From NCBI RefSeq assembly GCF_904846675.1, contig NZ_CAJHBT010000002.1, positions 1 to 64,000 on the forward strand: a stretch of DNA of 64,000 nucleotides. Direction: 5' to 3'. The DNA comes from Psychrobacter urativorans. Lineage in GTDB: Bacteria > Pseudomonadota > Gammaproteobacteria > Pseudomonadales > Moraxellaceae. The position numbers and the translations under genes were made by a program. The notes below the pieces were generated by a model, which was given only the letters and a program-made list of their open reading frames with translations, did no database searches and was not told the origin of the DNA. Each line of letters starts with the position of its first letter. Positions within the stretch are counted from its first letter, which is position 1. Positions 18,631 through 30,561 of this stretch are shown piece by piece.

Positions 18631-20535
18631 TCATTCAGGATAAATAGTAGCAATTCTTGTTGCCAAGCTTTCATCAAATGAGCGGCATAACGTCACAAAG
18701 CGCGCTTGTACGTCTTTAAGGGCGGCGACGCTATCCCCAGCAAAGCGCACCGTTAGGCTATGACTGGTGTTTGATTGGCGTACGACGCCAAAGCCATGCA
18801 AAAAATCTAAGCGTACTCCATCTATACAAGACAATTTCGTTCCTGCAGGTAATAATTGCTGTGCCTGTGAGGTCATTATATGCTGGCCTTTCATAAAGCA
18901 AGTACAAGATGATAGTTTATATACAGCAGTAGCTTCAAGCTTATTTGCTTTGACAGCAATCCCTTTGGATTTGGCATTATTATTAACTAAACGCTGTAAA
19001 TAACGACAAAGTTCTGCTAAGTGAGCGACGGTTGTGCAATTGGTATCTACATTCTCAGTCAAGGGCAAATAATGGTCGGCAGTACTCACTAGTGTGGGCA
19101 GGCTTCGGGTAATATCAGTCAGCTGATAAGGCGGTAAAACCGGTCTGGGTTTTCCCCATAAGTCAATGGTCATGAGCACTGTTTCGATACTAGTATCCAT
19201 ATCGATAGCTGTATTCAGTGGGGCTTCAACATTAAGGTAGGTTGCGGTATATGCCAACCAATGTAGCAAGCGCAAGCCGGCATACATCGCATCATCATAG
19301 ATAATAAAGTAACCATCATTAAATATAAAATGACCGGATAGCTCGCCTGCAAATATGGCGCTGCTTTCATAAGACTGAAGTTGTTGACGCATCAGGCTGC
19401 TACCCGTTCTAGTCATCACTGGGTGCGCCCCGAGTAACTTTAGCAGTTTTGGCAGATGATGGGAGCATTTGATATCAAATAGAACTTGCGGTGCTGATTC
19501 TGGGTCAGTTATTGATTCAGGGCGTTCAGTTAGCGCTACTTGCGCTAATAAATACAGTAGATGATCGGCGGTTACTACTTTACCGCTATTATCGACAATC
19601 ATTAGCCGATCGCCGTCACCATCAAAGGCTAGACCAATATCTGCCTCATTAACGATAACGGTTTGTTGTAATTCAGCAAGACGATTGGGTTCAGTGGGGT
19701 CAGGATTGCCTGTAGGGAAATTACCGTCAGGCGTATCATTAAGCATAATGACTCGTTTGCAAAAATGCTCAAATAAGTGCTGGGCAATTTTACTAGTCGC
19801 ACCATTTAAGCAGTCAATAACAATCGTTAAGTTTAGTTTGGATGTTGTCTTGGTAACGGGGTTGCTATTATCTACTGTAGCTTTGTCATGATGCTGATGA
19901 ATGCGAGTAAATACTTGTGCGATAGCGTTGATATAGGTTGTCATGACGGTGTCAGTAGATAAACTAGCAGTGACGCTATCATTATGATATACGTTGCTTG
20001 AGTTTAAAAAAACATTTTGTGCTTTGCTATCGTCTCGATAATTATTGACCTGCAGTTGCTGATACAGGGCTTGAATATCTGCACTGCTAGGAGACGCATG
20101 ACCTACCAACCACTTGACTCCTAGCGTATCTTTAGCGGAATGGCTGGCAGTGACCATAAGGCCATGGCCGTCATACTGCTCTGCCCAAAATGCCATCATT
20201 GGAGTAGTAATGAGACCTAAACAGATAACTTGTAGCCCGCGCTGATGCAAAATACTGGCAAGCGTTTGCGCAATAGTGTCACTATTACAGCGTACATCAT
20301 AGCCAATGACGATAGTCTTGGGCTTATAGTTAAATGCTGGCTTGTAATTAGATGCTAGTTCAGTGTCATGCGCTGCGTTTTTATCTTGCCCATTAACTTT
20401 TTGCGACTTATACATCTCAGCAAAAGCTTCACCCAAAGCTTGTACAAATTGAGACGTAAAGTACTGTCGATCGCCACGAATATCATAAGCACGAAATAAG
20501 GATTGCTGAACGGCAAAAGGTGGTATCGTTTTCAT
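18631..20535 (-). CDS. algC: Phosphomannomutase/phosphoglucomutase
   Basis: This alpha-D-phosphohexomutase interconverts sugar 1- and 6-phosphates for LPS and exopolysaccharide precursors. The N-terminal LFRAYDIRG (13-21) is the family opening. The phosphoserine loop reads TASHS (129-133, Ser131) rather than the usual TGSHNP. The metal loop DGDGDR lies near 300-310, the sugar loop reads GELSGH, and the phosphate-binding RQSNTSHSLTVRF is near the C-terminus. At 634 residues it is longer than the roughly 460 of P. aeruginosa AlgC because of several polar insertions (for example 47-72 and about 210-225). dut-algC-argB is a conserved order in pseudomonads and relatives. Confidence 0.88.
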   Translation of the reverse strand: MKTIPPFAVQQSLFRAYDIRGDRQYFTSQFVQALGEAFAEMYKSQKVNGQDKNAAHDTELASNYKPAFNYKPKTIVIGYDVRCNSDTIAQTLASILHQRGLQVICLGLITTPMMAFWAEQYDGHGLMVTASHSAKDTLGVKWLVGHASPSSADIQALYQQLQVNNYRDDSKAQNVFLNSSNVYHNDSVTASLSTDTVMTTYINAIAQVFTRIHQHHDKATVDNSNPVTKTTSKLNLTIVIDCLNGATSKIAQHLFEHFCKRVIMLNDTPDGNFPTGNPDPTEPNRLAELQQTVIVNEADIGLAFDGDGDRLMIVDNSGKVVTADHLLYLLAQVALTERPESITDPESAPQVLFDIKCSHHLPKLLKLLGAHPVMTRTGSSLMRQQLQSYESSAIFAGELSGHFIFNDGYFIIYDDAMYAGLRLLHWLAYTATYLNVEAPLNTAIDMDTSIETVLMTIDLWGKPRPVLPPYQLTDITRSLPTLVSTADHYLPLTENVDTNCTTVAHLAELCRYLQRLVNNNAKSKGIAVKANKLEATAVYKLSSCTCFMKGQHIMTSQAQQLLPAGTKLSCIDGVRLDFLHGFGVVRQSNTSHSLTVRFAGDSVAALKDVQARFVTLCRSFDESLATRIATIYPE

Positions 20536-20601
20536 ATTTTTACTGTCCCCTCCTTATTATCGTTATAAATGATTTGATACCATTGTGAATTATATTTAAT
20601 G

Positions 20602-21066
20602 TTACTGACGACCTGAATGTCCGAAGCCGCCAGCACCGCGCGTGCTGTCCTCACTGAACTCTGTAACCACTGTAAATTCAGGGTGGGCGACGGGTACAAT
20701 AATATACTGCGCCATACGTTCCGCAGGATTAAGAACAAAATCCTCACTGCTGCGGTTCCAAATACTGACCATCAGCTCACCTTGATAATCGGCATCAATT
20801 AGCCCAACCAAATTACCTAGTACAATGCCATGCTTATGACCGAGTCCTGAGCGCGGTAAAATCATGCCTGCATAATTAGGGTCTTGAATATAAACCGCGA
20901 GACCAGTACCGACTAAATGTGTCGAGCCTGCTTTGATGGTGAAAGGCTCGTCAATACAAGCGCGTAAGTCGATGCCTGCTGAGCCATCGGTGGCGCGCGT
21001 GGGTAGCGAAAACGCCTCATCTTGAGTGATCTTTGGGTTTAGGACTTTGATTTGTACAGCTCTCAT
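20602..21066 (-). CDS. dut: dUTP diphosphatase (dUTPase)
   Basis: This homotrimeric enzyme hydrolyses dUTP to dUMP, keeping uracil out of DNA and supplying thymidylate synthesis. The 154 residues show the five family motifs: [10 protein letters not shown] (27-36), [22 protein letters not shown]-x-AQYIIVP and the C-terminal [11 protein letters not shown], which closes over the active site. It heads the dut-algC-argB order, with 66 bp before algC. Confidence 0.96.
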   Translation of the reverse strand: MRAVQIKVLNPKITQDEAFSLPTRATDGSAGIDLRACIDEPFTIKAGSTHLVGTGLAVYIQDPNYAGMILPRSGLGHKHGIVLGNLVGLIDADYQGELMVSIWNRSSEDFVLNPAERMAQYIIVPVAHPEFTVVTEFSEDSTRGAGGFGHSGRQ

Positions 21067-21180
21067 AACACACTCACTTAACGATTTAATAGTTTGTATA
21101 AATGGCTATCGATGACCACCATAACTTAATGACCGGTAGTTATTATTGTTAAAAGTTTAATTTTAGTATTATAAAACCAC

Positions 21181-21215
21181 ATTTGCACGATTATCGCTAC
21201 GATAATCGTGCAAAT
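21181..21215. repeat. Perfect 16-bp inverted repeat between rep and dut
   Basis: The two 16-base arms (21181-21196 and 21200-21215, beginning ATTTGCACGATTATCG) are perfectly complementary around the loop CTA. No run of T follows directly on either strand, so it is not a standard terminator for rep. On the minus strand a TATAAT (21168-21173) lies just downstream, so the repeat would cover the -35 region of a possible dut promoter. Confidence 0.7.
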
Positions 21216-21295
21216 AACACCGTTTATCGTACAGGATTACAGGTTTTGTGGAAGATGGGGGTAACTTCAATCCGTGAGCTACTGAGGTTGTGGCG

Positions 21296-23329
21296 TTAAC
21301 GCTTACCCAACAAAGCGCGAATATTGGCTAAATATTCATCAGCCACCGCTTCTGGATCTTTAGTGGCTTTTTTCTTTTTAGCTTTGGCGGGCCAGTCGAT
21401 ATGGTCTTCTGGCAGTTCCTCTAAGAATCTAGACTCTGAAGTAACGCGCATTTGTCCACCTGCGCGGCGCTGAGTGGCTAAAGTTAAGGTCAGCTCGCGA
21501 CGGGCACGGGTGATACCCACGTACATCAAACGCCGCTCTTCTTCGACCGTCTCACTGATAATAGAGTTACGATGCGGTAGCATCTCTTCCTCTAAGCCCA
21601 TAATATAAACGTAATTAAACTCCAAACCTTTTGCCGCATGCAATGTCATTAGATTGACTTTATTGGTGTTCTCGTCTTCCTGCTGTTGTTCTAACATATC
21701 GAGCAATACTAACTTACGAATAACGGTATCAATGTTACGGTCTTCGTCGTTTTCCGCACGGTTGATAAGCGATTGGATACTGGTATATAGCACCTCAATA
21801 TTATCCAGACGGTTTTTTTCTTGTTGCGGCGTTTTTGCTTCTGAGCGCACCACATCAACGTAACCAGTTTCATCAATCATTTGCCGAACGATAGGCACAG
21901 GATCCGGATGCTGATCCAGCTCGCGGGTATAATGCTCGATAAAGTCGCCAAATTCTTTTAAAGTGCTATAAGCTTTAGTCGGCAACACATGACTGAGACC
22001 CGCATGGGTACAAGACGCCAGTAATGAGATACTATGCTCTTGTGAAAATAATCCAAGCTTCTCGAGGGTCGCAGGACCCATACCGCGTTTAGGCGTATTA
22101 ATAATACGCAAAAAGGCACTGTCATCTTCAGGATTCAGAATCAGACGTAGATAGCCCATGATATCTTTGATTTCACTACGCGCAAAAAATGACTGACCGC
22201 CGGATATCTTATAGGGGATTTGTAATTGGCGTAATTGAGCTTCCAGCATCCGCGCTTGAAAGTTACTGCGATACAGGACCGCATAATCTTCCCATTCATT
22301 ACCAAAACGTAGCTTATGGGTGACAATCTCTTTTGCCACGCGCTCAGATTCATCATCATCATTACGGCAATTGATAATACGGATTTTTTCGCCATGACCT
22401 TTATCTGACCAGAGTTTCTTCTCAAATAAATGCTCGTTATTAATAATCACAGCGTTGGCAGCAGTTAAGATGCGACTGGTTGAGCGATAGTTTTGCTCGA
22501 GCATAACGATTTTTAACTTGGGGAAATCTTCTTTTAACAGCGCCATATTTTCAGGTTTGGCACCGCGCCACGCATAAATTGATTGGTCATCATCACCCAC
22601 TACGGTAAAGCGCCCTTGCGGCCCGACCAGGTATTTAATCATCTCATACTGGGCAGTATTGGTATCTTGATATTCATCGACTAATAAGTAGCGAATACGG
22701 TTTTGCCATTTATCACGTAGCTGAAGATTATCGCGTAAAATTTTGGTCGGTAGTACAATCAGATCATCAAAATCGACGGCATTATAAGCACGCAAATTAC
22801 GCTCATAAAGCGCATATAAAGTCGCAAAAATCATATCTTCGGGATCTTCTAAGGTCTCCATCGCTTTATCAGGATCAATCAGATCGTTTTTCCAGTTCGA
22901 GATAAATTTCATGGCTTTACCAACCAGCTCGCGACTCTCAGCGCCACTTAAATTGTCGCGCATCATCAGCTCCATCAGTAAACGCTTGCTGTCTTCGCCA
23001 TCCATAATGGAAAAGTTGCCTTTGAGCGGGGTATGAATCAGCTCATAACGCAAAAACTGCAGGCCAAACTGGTGAAAGGTCGATACCGTCAGGCCGCGCG
23101 TCTTGTCACTGGGCATCAATTTGCTAACCCGAGCTTTCATTTCCCGTGCTGCTTTATTGGTGAAGGTCACCGCTGTGATACGCTCGGCTGGCATGTTGCA
23201 CTCTTCAATAAGATAAGCAATCTTACGGGTGATGACCGAGGTTTTACCTGATCCTGCGCCTGCCAATACCAATAGTGGGCCGGATACGTAGAGCATGGCT
23301 TCTTGTTGTTTGGGATTAAGTTGACTCAT
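21296..23329 (-). CDS. rep: ATP-dependent DNA helicase Rep
   Basis: This 3'-5' superfamily 1A helicase clears protein blocks ahead of the replication fork. The 677 residues are close to E. coli Rep (673). Visible motifs are LNPKQQEAM (Q-like), Walker A AGAGSGKT (23-30), TFTNKAAREMK, DEYQDTN near 217 (Walker B), GDDDQSIYAWRGA, LEQNYRS, TLHAAKGLEF and VGITRARREL. Rep rather than UvrD is favoured by the short length and Rep-like 2B domain. The C-terminus is basic (AKKKKATKDPEAVADEYLANIRALLGKR). Confidence 0.93.
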   Translation of the reverse strand: MSQLNPKQQEAMLYVSGPLLVLAGAGSGKTSVITRKIAYLIEECNMPAERITAVTFTNKAAREMKARVSKLMPSDKTRGLTVSTFHQFGLQFLRYELIHTPLKGNFSIMDGEDSKRLLMELMMRDNLSGAESRELVGKAMKFISNWKNDLIDPDKAMETLEDPEDMIFATLYALYERNLRAYNAVDFDDLIVLPTKILRDNLQLRDKWQNRIRYLLVDEYQDTNTAQYEMIKYLVGPQGRFTVVGDDDQSIYAWRGAKPENMALLKEDFPKLKIVMLEQNYRSTSRILTAANAVIINNEHLFEKKLWSDKGHGEKIRIINCRNDDDESERVAKEIVTHKLRFGNEWEDYAVLYRSNFQARMLEAQLRQLQIPYKISGGQSFFARSEIKDIMGYLRLILNPEDDSAFLRIINTPKRGMGPATLEKLGLFSQEHSISLLASCTHAGLSHVLPTKAYSTLKEFGDFIEHYTRELDQHPDPVPIVRQMIDETGYVDVVRSEAKTPQQEKNRLDNIEVLYTSIQSLINRAENDEDRNIDTVIRKLVLLDMLEQQQEDENTNKVNLMTLHAAKGLEFNYVYIMGLEEEMLPHRNSIISETVEEERRLMYVGITRARRELTLTLATQRRAGGQMRVTSESRFLEELPEDHIDWPAKAKKKKATKDPEAVADEYLANIRALLGKR

Positions 23330-23654
23330 AACGTGACCTGTAAGACAAAAGCAAAAAAGAGGGTGAGCGATGATAGTGACAATAACAAAATGAACGCCGA
23401 GCGCATCGATATGAAAGTGTTAAGTACAGAAAATTAAGCTAAAAGAATAGGGGGTAAGCGCAGTGAAGCCAGCCACTAACAATGTATCGTAGCAATAGCA
23501 TAGATTGTATCTATAAAGGCTACTATACCGTCATATTTAGTAGGGCAAATAACACTATAAATGTCATGTGATTGAAAAGTTACTAGCAACCAGTAATTAA
23601 AATTAGGTCCGTTATTATAAAGCAAAAATTGTACTTTTGGGCAGGAGTTAAATA
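23330..23654. other. Intergenic region between rep and a lipoprotein gene
   Basis: This is 325 bp between two divergent genes. It must hold both promoters, but none could be assigned with confidence. No RNA gene or repeat was seen. Confidence 0.4.
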
Positions 23655-24104
23655 ATGAGGTATCTATATCGTAGCAGTGTCATCATTTTTTCATTGTTAA
23701 TAGCTGCTTGTAGCAGCGCGCAGAAAGACTCTATTTTACAGACTATTGATTTAACAGAGTCGGGCTACTTTTTAGAAGGCGCGGCATTCACATTAACAAC
23801 ACAGCAAAATGGCTGCATGCTACAAGGCGTTGGCTATTCAGAGTCTGGTAAGCGTGAGTATGTGTTTCAATTTGATAGTAATGAGATTAATGCGGCTCAC
23901 TACATAGAGTCCCGTTATGCAAAACCTATTTATATTGACAATGACCCTGATATTGTCGAAACGCATAAGCGTCTATATAAAGGTAATAAAGACAGGGATG
24001 CTCGAGCTGAGAATAACCAAGAAGATGATGAAGCATTTTTAGAATTATTTAATAGGTTATATCAGCGTATCGATCAGGTTAATTTGAATCGTTGTGGTGA
24101 TTGA
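23655..24104 (+). CDS. Small lipoprotein of unknown function
   Basis: The precursor is 149 residues. Its signal peptide ends in the lipobox Leu-Ile-Ala-Ala-Cys (Cys19), followed by Ser-Ser, so it is probably carried to the outer membrane. The mature part has no family I recognise; it is rich in charged residues near 115-132 (KGNKDRDARAENNQEDDE) and has two further cysteines, near the middle (NGCML) and at the C-terminus (NRCGD), which could form a disulfide. AGGAG lies seven bases before the ATG. It stands alone between rep and hemB, which are both on the other strand. Confidence 0.75.
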   Translation: MRYLYRSSVIIFSLLIAACSSAQKDSILQTIDLTESGYFLEGAAFTLTTQQNGCMLQGVGYSESGKREYVFQFDSNEINAAHYIESRYAKPIYIDNDPDIVETHKRLYKGNKDRDARAENNQEDDEAFLELFNRLYQRIDQVNLNRCGD

Positions 24105-24193
24105 TTAGTGATAGGTTATTTACAAATAAAATCGCGCTAACTGATCTAGAGCAGTTAGCGCAAGAATAAGCATTTTAACTAAGCGCATTAACC

Positions 24194-25210
<1,017 letters not shown>

Positions 25211-25356
25211 TTATGATTTCATTGTTTCATTGAATTGTGGTTCACGGGATTGGGGTTTGTAAAGGTGTTGCTTATAAAGATGTTATTTATAAAAATAGCT
25301 TTGTAGAAAGTAGTGCTCAATACGGTATGACTACTATAACCAAAGCTAGCATCTAA

Positions 25357-25388
25357 AAGCAAAAAGCCCCACCAAGTCGGCAGGGCTA
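25357..25388 (-). terminator. Terminator of the RND efflux operon
   Basis: On the minus strand AGCCC and GGGCT pair around an inner CC/GG helix, followed by TTTTTGC and TTTT. It lies about 45 bases after the stop codon of the outer membrane channel gene and separates the operon from hemB. Confidence 0.65.
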
Positions 25389-25430
25389 ATTGTAAGATGT
25401 TTATTCAATAGTTATGCGATGAGTAGGTGC

Positions 25431-27287
25431 TTAAGGCTCAATAATCTGCGACACAGGCACTTGCTCAACCGGGGTCTCTTCGGTCACGATACCAACGGTA
25501 GCGTCTGCTTTGCCGTCATTATTGATATCAACGACTGCCGTTGGATTAAAAGTAGCTTTCGCTGGCGCTTTTGATTGCTTAATAGTGACTGCTTCTTGCA
25601 CAGAAGTCACCCGCGCTGAGCTCGCAGCATCGATCGCGTAAGCTGCTTTTGACTCGGCACTATTGCCAGGCCTACTACCTAATTGTGCTACGTTAGTATA
25701 CTGCGGCACTGGAATAATCGCTGGCACGTCAAGGTTGGCCCCGCCCCCAAGTGCTTGATAGAGCTCAACTTGGCTAACGATTTTTTGTAGCTCTAAGTCC
25801 AAAATCCCTTGCTGAGTTGAAAACAATGAACGCTGCGCATCGAGCACATCCAGATAGTTGGATATACCTGCTTTAAAGCGCGCATCTGCAATTTGATACG
25901 TTTGCTCAAAGTTATCTTGTAGACGGTACTGTGACTCAAGCTGCTCACCAAGCGTTGCCCGCGTTGCCAATACATCGGAGACTTCACGGAAGGCTATTTG
26001 GATGGATTTTTCGTAGCTGGTAAGCGTTTGCTTACGTTCAATCTTAGCGACATCATATTCGGCATCTAAGCGACCCGCATCAAAGATTGGTACATTGATA
26101 CTTGGCCCAAATGACCAACCAACCGCACTACTTTTGAACAAGTCATCTAAGCTACCACTGCTCACACCGATGCTACTAGCAAGGCTAATAGAGGGGTAAT
26201 AAGATGCGCGTGCCACTTCGATATTAGCACCCGCAGCTTTCAGGTTGTATTCTGCTTGTAGCACGTCAGGACGGTAGCGCAGTAGCTCACTAGGCAGACC
26301 GGCACTAAAGATTTTCTGGTTAGTGATATTACTGACCGCAGGCGTTGGAATAAGATCGCCTGGAATGGGCGCGCCAACCAAGTATTGCAAGGCATTACGC
26401 GAGGTTAGAATACTGCTCTGGGCGCGTAATACGGCAAGTCTGGCATTCTCAAGCGACGCACTTGATTGCAAAGACGGCAACCTAGGATCAATACCGGCTT
26501 CAAAGCGCTTACTGGCAATGAACAACGATCTTTCACGACTTTCAACGGTTGCTTCAGCCAGTTTTAGCTGTGCCAAGCTATAGCTTAAGTTGGCATAGCT
26601 TTGGGCAATATTACTAATCAGGCTGATTTGGGTCGCATCTTTTGCCGCAGTCGTCGCCAAAAAGTTCTGTAACGCTTGATCTTTTAGACTGGCGATTTTA
26701 CCCCAAAAGTCTAGCTCATAGTTGGCGAGGCCTAAATTAACGCTATAACTATCGCTAGTGTTTTTACCTATTTGAGTTTGCTGGCGGCGACGAGAGTAGC
26801 CAGCGCTTCCATCAATCGTTGGCAGATCGCGAATATCGGTGATTTGATATTGCGCGCGCGCTCTTTCAATTGCTAAGCGTGCACTTTCAAAGTCTTTGTT
26901 ATTCTCAAGACCTAGTGCAACCAGACCTTTCAATCGCTCATCGCTATAGAAGTTTTGCCAGCGTTGGCTAGCAAGACTGGGTTGCTCAGCGTTACTCACG
27001 GTCTCACGATCGAATGCACCATAAGCTTGTTCAATAGGCAAATTAGGCTGAGCAAGTACAGGGCGCATATCAGCTTTTGGGATGGTATTACACGCCGCCA
27101 TACTCATTGCTAATGCCGTTAATCCCAATAATCGTCCACTATTATGGCGTGCCCGTGATAGAGACGAGCTCGCAATCGTAGCGGTAGGGGTAAAGCGTTT
27201 GCCTGTAATTGGGCGCACGCTAGCAGTAGTAGTGACTACTGCTGTGGTGGTGGCTGAGTTAGTGGTAAAAAAGGAACGGAAACTCAT
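25431..27287 (-). CDS. RND efflux outer membrane channel (OprM/AdeK-like)
   Basis: This TolC-superfamily lipoprotein is the exit duct of the tripartite pump. It has 618 residues against about 480 in OprM. An unusual N-terminal extension of some 50 residues precedes the hydrophobic segment [14 protein letters not shown], whose lipobox Cys is Cys66. The body shows the duplicated OEP repeats (for example [25 protein letters not shown] and [26 protein letters not shown]). After the usual end near ELYQALGGG an extra tail of about 110 residues contains DINNDGKAD (587-595), resembling a calcium-binding loop. The ATG overlaps the pump gene stop codon by four bases (ATGA), supporting this start. The likely name is adeK-like, not certain. 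Confidence 0.88.
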   Translation of the reverse strand: MSFRSFFTTNSATTTAVVTTTASVRPITGKRFTPTATIASSSLSRARHNSGRLLGLTALAMSMAACNTIPKADMRPVLAQPNLPIEQAYGAFDRETVSNAEQPSLASQRWQNFYSDERLKGLVALGLENNKDFESARLAIERARAQYQITDIRDLPTIDGSAGYSRRRQQTQIGKNTSDSYSVNLGLANYELDFWGKIASLKDQALQNFLATTAAKDATQISLISNIAQSYANLSYSLAQLKLAEATVESRERSLFIASKRFEAGIDPRLPSLQSSASLENARLAVLRAQSSILTSRNALQYLVGAPIPGDLIPTPAVSNITNQKIFSAGLPSELLRYRPDVLQAEYNLKAAGANIEVARASYYPSISLASSIGVSSGSLDDLFKSSAVGWSFGPSINVPIFDAGRLDAEYDVAKIERKQTLTSYEKSIQIAFREVSDVLATRATLGEQLESQYRLQDNFEQTYQIADARFKAGISNYLDVLDAQRSLFSTQQGILDLELQKIVSQVELYQALGGGANLDVPAIIPVPQYTNVAQLGSRPGNSAESKAAYAIDAASSARVTSVQEAVTIKQSKAPAKATFNPTAVVDINNDGKADATVGIVTEETPVEQVPVSQIIEP

Positions 27288-30200
27288 TGTGTATTATCTC
27301 CAAAGCTTACAGGCTGATAACTCTCAGAGGGAGTTGGGTCTTGCGTATCATCGGTTGGCGTCGTTGGTGTATCACCACCATCATCATCCGGATTATGACC
27401 TTCGTTACCTTTATAAGGGAATATACTGCGCACCCAGATGTAGAACATTGGGATAAAGAAGACACCCAATACGGTGGCAGTGATAATACCACCAAGCACA
27501 CTGGTACCGATGGCGTTTTGGCTACCAGACCCGGCACCAGTGGCTATGAATAATGGCACAACACCAAGACCAAAGGCAAGCGAGGTCATGATAATCGGAC
27601 GCAAGCGCTGGCGAGCTGCGGTCATTACTGCTTCTTTGAGACTGTTGCCTTCCTCTTGGTGGTCTTTTGCAAATTCAATAATCAAGATGGCATTTTTAGC
27701 GGATAGCCCGACCACCGTGAGTAGACCTACTTGCAAATAGACATCGTTAGAGAAGTCTCGGAACCAGGTAAATAACACCGCTCCCAAGACCCCAAGTGGA
27801 ATCACTAACAGTACTGAGAAGGGGATTGACCAGCTTTCATACAGAGCAGCAAGACATAAGAAAACCACTAAGATTGAGACGGCATAAAGCATTGGTGCTT
27901 GGGCACCTGATTTTTTCTCTTCAAGTGACATGCCTGTCCATTCATAGCCCACGCCTTCAGGTAGATCTTCCATCATGGCTTCCATTGAATCCATCGCATC
28001 ACCGGTACTCAAACCTGGGGCAGCACTGCCTTGGAGGTTCATTGAAGGTAAGCTGTTGTAGCGAGTCAGACGCGGTGAACCCGATTGCCATTCGCTATTA
28101 GAAAAAGCATCAAACGAAATCATATCGTTCATGTCATTACGCACGTACCATTTGCCGATATCATCAGGGTTGGTACGGCTGCTCGGCTCACCTTGCACGA
28201 ACACGCGCTTAATACGACCACGATCAACGAAGTCATTGATATAGCTTGAGCCCCACGCGGTAGAGATGACACTATTGATAGCACCCATTGATAAGCCATA
28301 AGCAGCGGCTTGTTCCTGGTTAATATTAACCTTAAGCTCCGGGGCATCTTCTTGGCCGTTCGGACGTACACCGGTAACTTTGTCATTTTGACCAGCCATA
28401 CCCAGCAGCATATTACGCGCCTCGAGTAAACCTTCATGACCGACGTCACCCGAATCTTGGAGCATCAAGTCAAAACCACTGGCATTACCAAGCTCGGTAA
28501 TCGCTGGCGGTACAATCGCAAAAACTTGTGCTTCATTAAGCTGGGTAGAGAAGTAACCCATCGCACGTGCAGCGACCGCTTGTGCGGTATTTTCGTCACC
28601 TTTTCGGTCGGCCCAATCAGTCAAGCGTATGAACGCCAGACCCATATTTTGCCCTTGACCAGCAAAGCTAAAGCCTGCCACGGTAAAGGCAGAATCAACG
28701 TTAGCTTCTTCTTCAGTATCATAATAAGTGGTGACTTTATCAAGAACAGCTTCCGTTTCATCAAGCGTTGCACCAGCAGGTAATTGTACCAAGGTAAACA
28801 TAATACCCTGATCCTCTTCTGGTAAAAACGAGCTGGGGATACGTAAGAATACTACGGCCATAATACCAATAATGACGACATAAACAATCAGATATAACCA
28901 TTTAAAACGGAAACTTTTACCGACGAAATTTTCATAAGAGCGGCTGGCCTTAAGGAACATACGGTTGAACCAACCGAAGAAGCCTTTTTTCTCCTTATTA
29001 TTGCCTTTACCGTGGTTCTTACTACGTTTTAGTAAGGTCACACAGAGGGCGGGGGTAAAGATAAGTGCCACTAATGCTGACAGCACCATGCTGGTAATCA
29101 AGGTAATGGAGAACTGGCGATAGATGACACCGGTTGCACCGCCAAAGAAGGCCATTGGTACAAATACCGCCGTTAGAACCAGCGCAATACCCATAACGAT
29201 TTTACTGATTTCACCCATCGACTGTATTGTGGCATCCTTGATGGAGATTTCAGAGTCCTCCTCCAAGATTCGCTCAACGTTCTCCACCACCACGATGGCA
29301 TCATCGACCAGTAGACCGATGGAAAGTACCAACGCAAACATGGTAAGGACGTTAATACTAAAGCCTGCGATATATAGCACCGCAAAAGTACCTAGTAGCA
29401 CCACAGGGACGGCAAGGGTTGGGATAATAGTAGCGCGCCAGTTCTGTAAGAAAATGAACATGACGATAAATACCAACACAATTGCTTCAATCAACGTCAT
29501 TACCACTTGCTCAATAGATAAGCGCACAAATGGAGTGGTATCGTAAGGAACAACAGAGGTTAGACCCGCTGGGAAGTTTTGTTCCAGCTCAGCCATACTA
29601 GCGCCGACGGCATCACGGGTATCAAGAGCGTTGGCACCACCAGCAAGGGAGATACCGAGACCGGCAGATTCTTGACCATTATATAGAGCGACAACGCTGT
29701 AGTTTTCACTACCAATCTCAACGTCTGCGACATCACCTAAGCGCACTTGCGCGCCTGAGCTGTCTGTTTTTAACAAGATGTCTTTGAACTCTTCAGGCGT
29801 TTGTAGATAGCTTTGTACCGTAACGGTAGCGTTGATGACCTGTTGATCGGTATCAGCGGGCGCTTGCCCCAGCTGACCGGCGGAAACCTGCGCGTTTTGC
29901 GCTCGTACCGCATTGACCACATCAGAGGGCACCATATTATAACTACGTAAGCGGGTAGGATCGAGCCAAATGCGCATCGCGTAGGATGAACCAAACACTT
30001 GTACTTCGCCGACACCTTCAACACGGCTGAGCGGATCGACGACGTTCGAGTTAATATAATCAGCGATATCGCTGCCATCCATACTGCCGTCTTCAGAGAT
30101 AAATCCTTGTACCATCAAAAAGCTGCTGGAGGATTTATTAACGTTAACCCCTTGCCGCTGGACTTCTTCTGGCAACGAGCTCATGGCGGCTTGGAGTTTA

Positions 30201-30526
30201 TTCTGTACTTGCACCTGAGCAGTATCAGAATCGGTACCATTTTCAAAGGTGAGTGTGACTGACGCGCCTCCACTTGAGGAGCTCGATGACGACATATACA
30301 TCAAGCCATCAAGCCCTTTCATGCGTTGTTCAATAATTTGAACGACCGAGTTTTCAACGGTCTGTGCGTTCGCACCAGGGTAGCTTGCGCTGACCGAAAC
30401 GGTCGGCGGTGCAATACGTGGGTACTGTTCAATCGGTAGATTGATGACCGATATTATCCCGATGAGCATGACCATAATAGCCATCACCCATGCAAAAATA
30501 GGGCGATCAATAAAAAAACGTGACAT
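27284..30526 (-). CDS. RND multidrug efflux pump (AcrB/MexB/AdeJ-like)
   Basis: This is the inner-membrane proton/drug antiporter of the HAE1 family. The 1080 residues start with [20 protein letters not shown] and have the proton-relay pair Asp407-Asp408 in [18 protein letters not shown], at the same positions as AcrB. The periplasmic loop motif [11 protein letters not shown] and the C-terminal [16 protein letters not shown] with [15 protein letters not shown] complete the pattern. The last 30 residues are a Pro, Thr and Asp-rich tail. Broad substrates (antibiotics, dyes, bile salts) are typical; specificity cannot be read from sequence. It is 35 bp after the adaptor gene and overlaps the channel gene, so the three are one operon. 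Confidence 0.95.
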   Translation of the reverse strand: MSRFFIDRPIFAWVMAIMVMLIGIISVINLPIEQYPRIAPPTVSVSASYPGANAQTVENSVVQIIEQRMKGLDGLMYMSSSSSSSGGASVTLTFENGTDSDTAQVQVQNKLQAAMSSLPEEVQRQGVNVNKSSSSFLMVQGFISEDGSMDGSDIADYINSNVVDPLSRVEGVGEVQVFGSSYAMRIWLDPTRLRSYNMVPSDVVNAVRAQNAQVSAGQLGQAPADTDQQVINATVTVQSYLQTPEEFKDILLKTDSSGAQVRLGDVADVEIGSENYSVVALYNGQESAGLGISLAGGANALDTRDAVGASMAELEQNFPAGLTSVVPYDTTPFVRLSIEQVVMTLIEAIVLVFIVMFIFLQNWRATIIPTLAVPVVLLGTFAVLYIAGFSINVLTMFALVLSIGLLVDDAIVVVENVERILEEDSEISIKDATIQSMGEISKIVMGIALVLTAVFVPMAFFGGATGVIYRQFSITLITSMVLSALVALIFTPALCVTLLKRSKNHGKGNNKEKKGFFGWFNRMFLKASRSYENFVGKSFRFKWLYLIVYVVIIGIMAVVFLRIPSSFLPEEDQGIMFTLVQLPAGATLDETEAVLDKVTTYYDTEEEANVDSAFTVAGFSFAGQGQNMGLAFIRLTDWADRKGDENTAQAVAARAMGYFSTQLNEAQVFAIVPPAITELGNASGFDLMLQDSGDVGHEGLLEARNMLLGMAGQNDKVTGVRPNGQEDAPELKVNINQEQAAAYGLSMGAINSVISTAWGSSYINDFVDRGRIKRVFVQGEPSSRTNPDDIGKWYVRNDMNDMISFDAFSNSEWQSGSPRLTRYNSLPSMNLQGSAAPGLSTGDAMDSMEAMMEDLPEGVGYEWTGMSLEEKKSGAQAPMLYAVSILVVFLCLAALYESWSIPFSVLLVIPLGVLGAVLFTWFRDFSNDVYLQVGLLTVVGLSAKNAILIIEFAKDHQEEGNSLKEAVMTAARQRLRPIIMTSLAFGLGVVPLFIATGAGSGSQNAIGTSVLGGIITATVLGVFFIPMFYIWVRSIFPYKGNEGHNPDDDGGDTPTTPTDDTQDPTPSESYQPVSFGDNTQ

Positions 30527-30561
30527 AGTATATCCCTAAGTCTTCCTATCTTTGAATGGAG

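Noticed and set aside
21181..21215. Palindrome as a chromosome dimer resolution (dif) site
   Set aside because: It does not resemble the 28-bp XerC/XerD site pattern; the arms are 16 bp with a 3-base loop.
27082..27553. Plus-strand ORFs of 88-124 codons at the channel/pump junction
   Set aside because: They lie antisense to two well-supported genes and have no plausible domain; treated as shadows.
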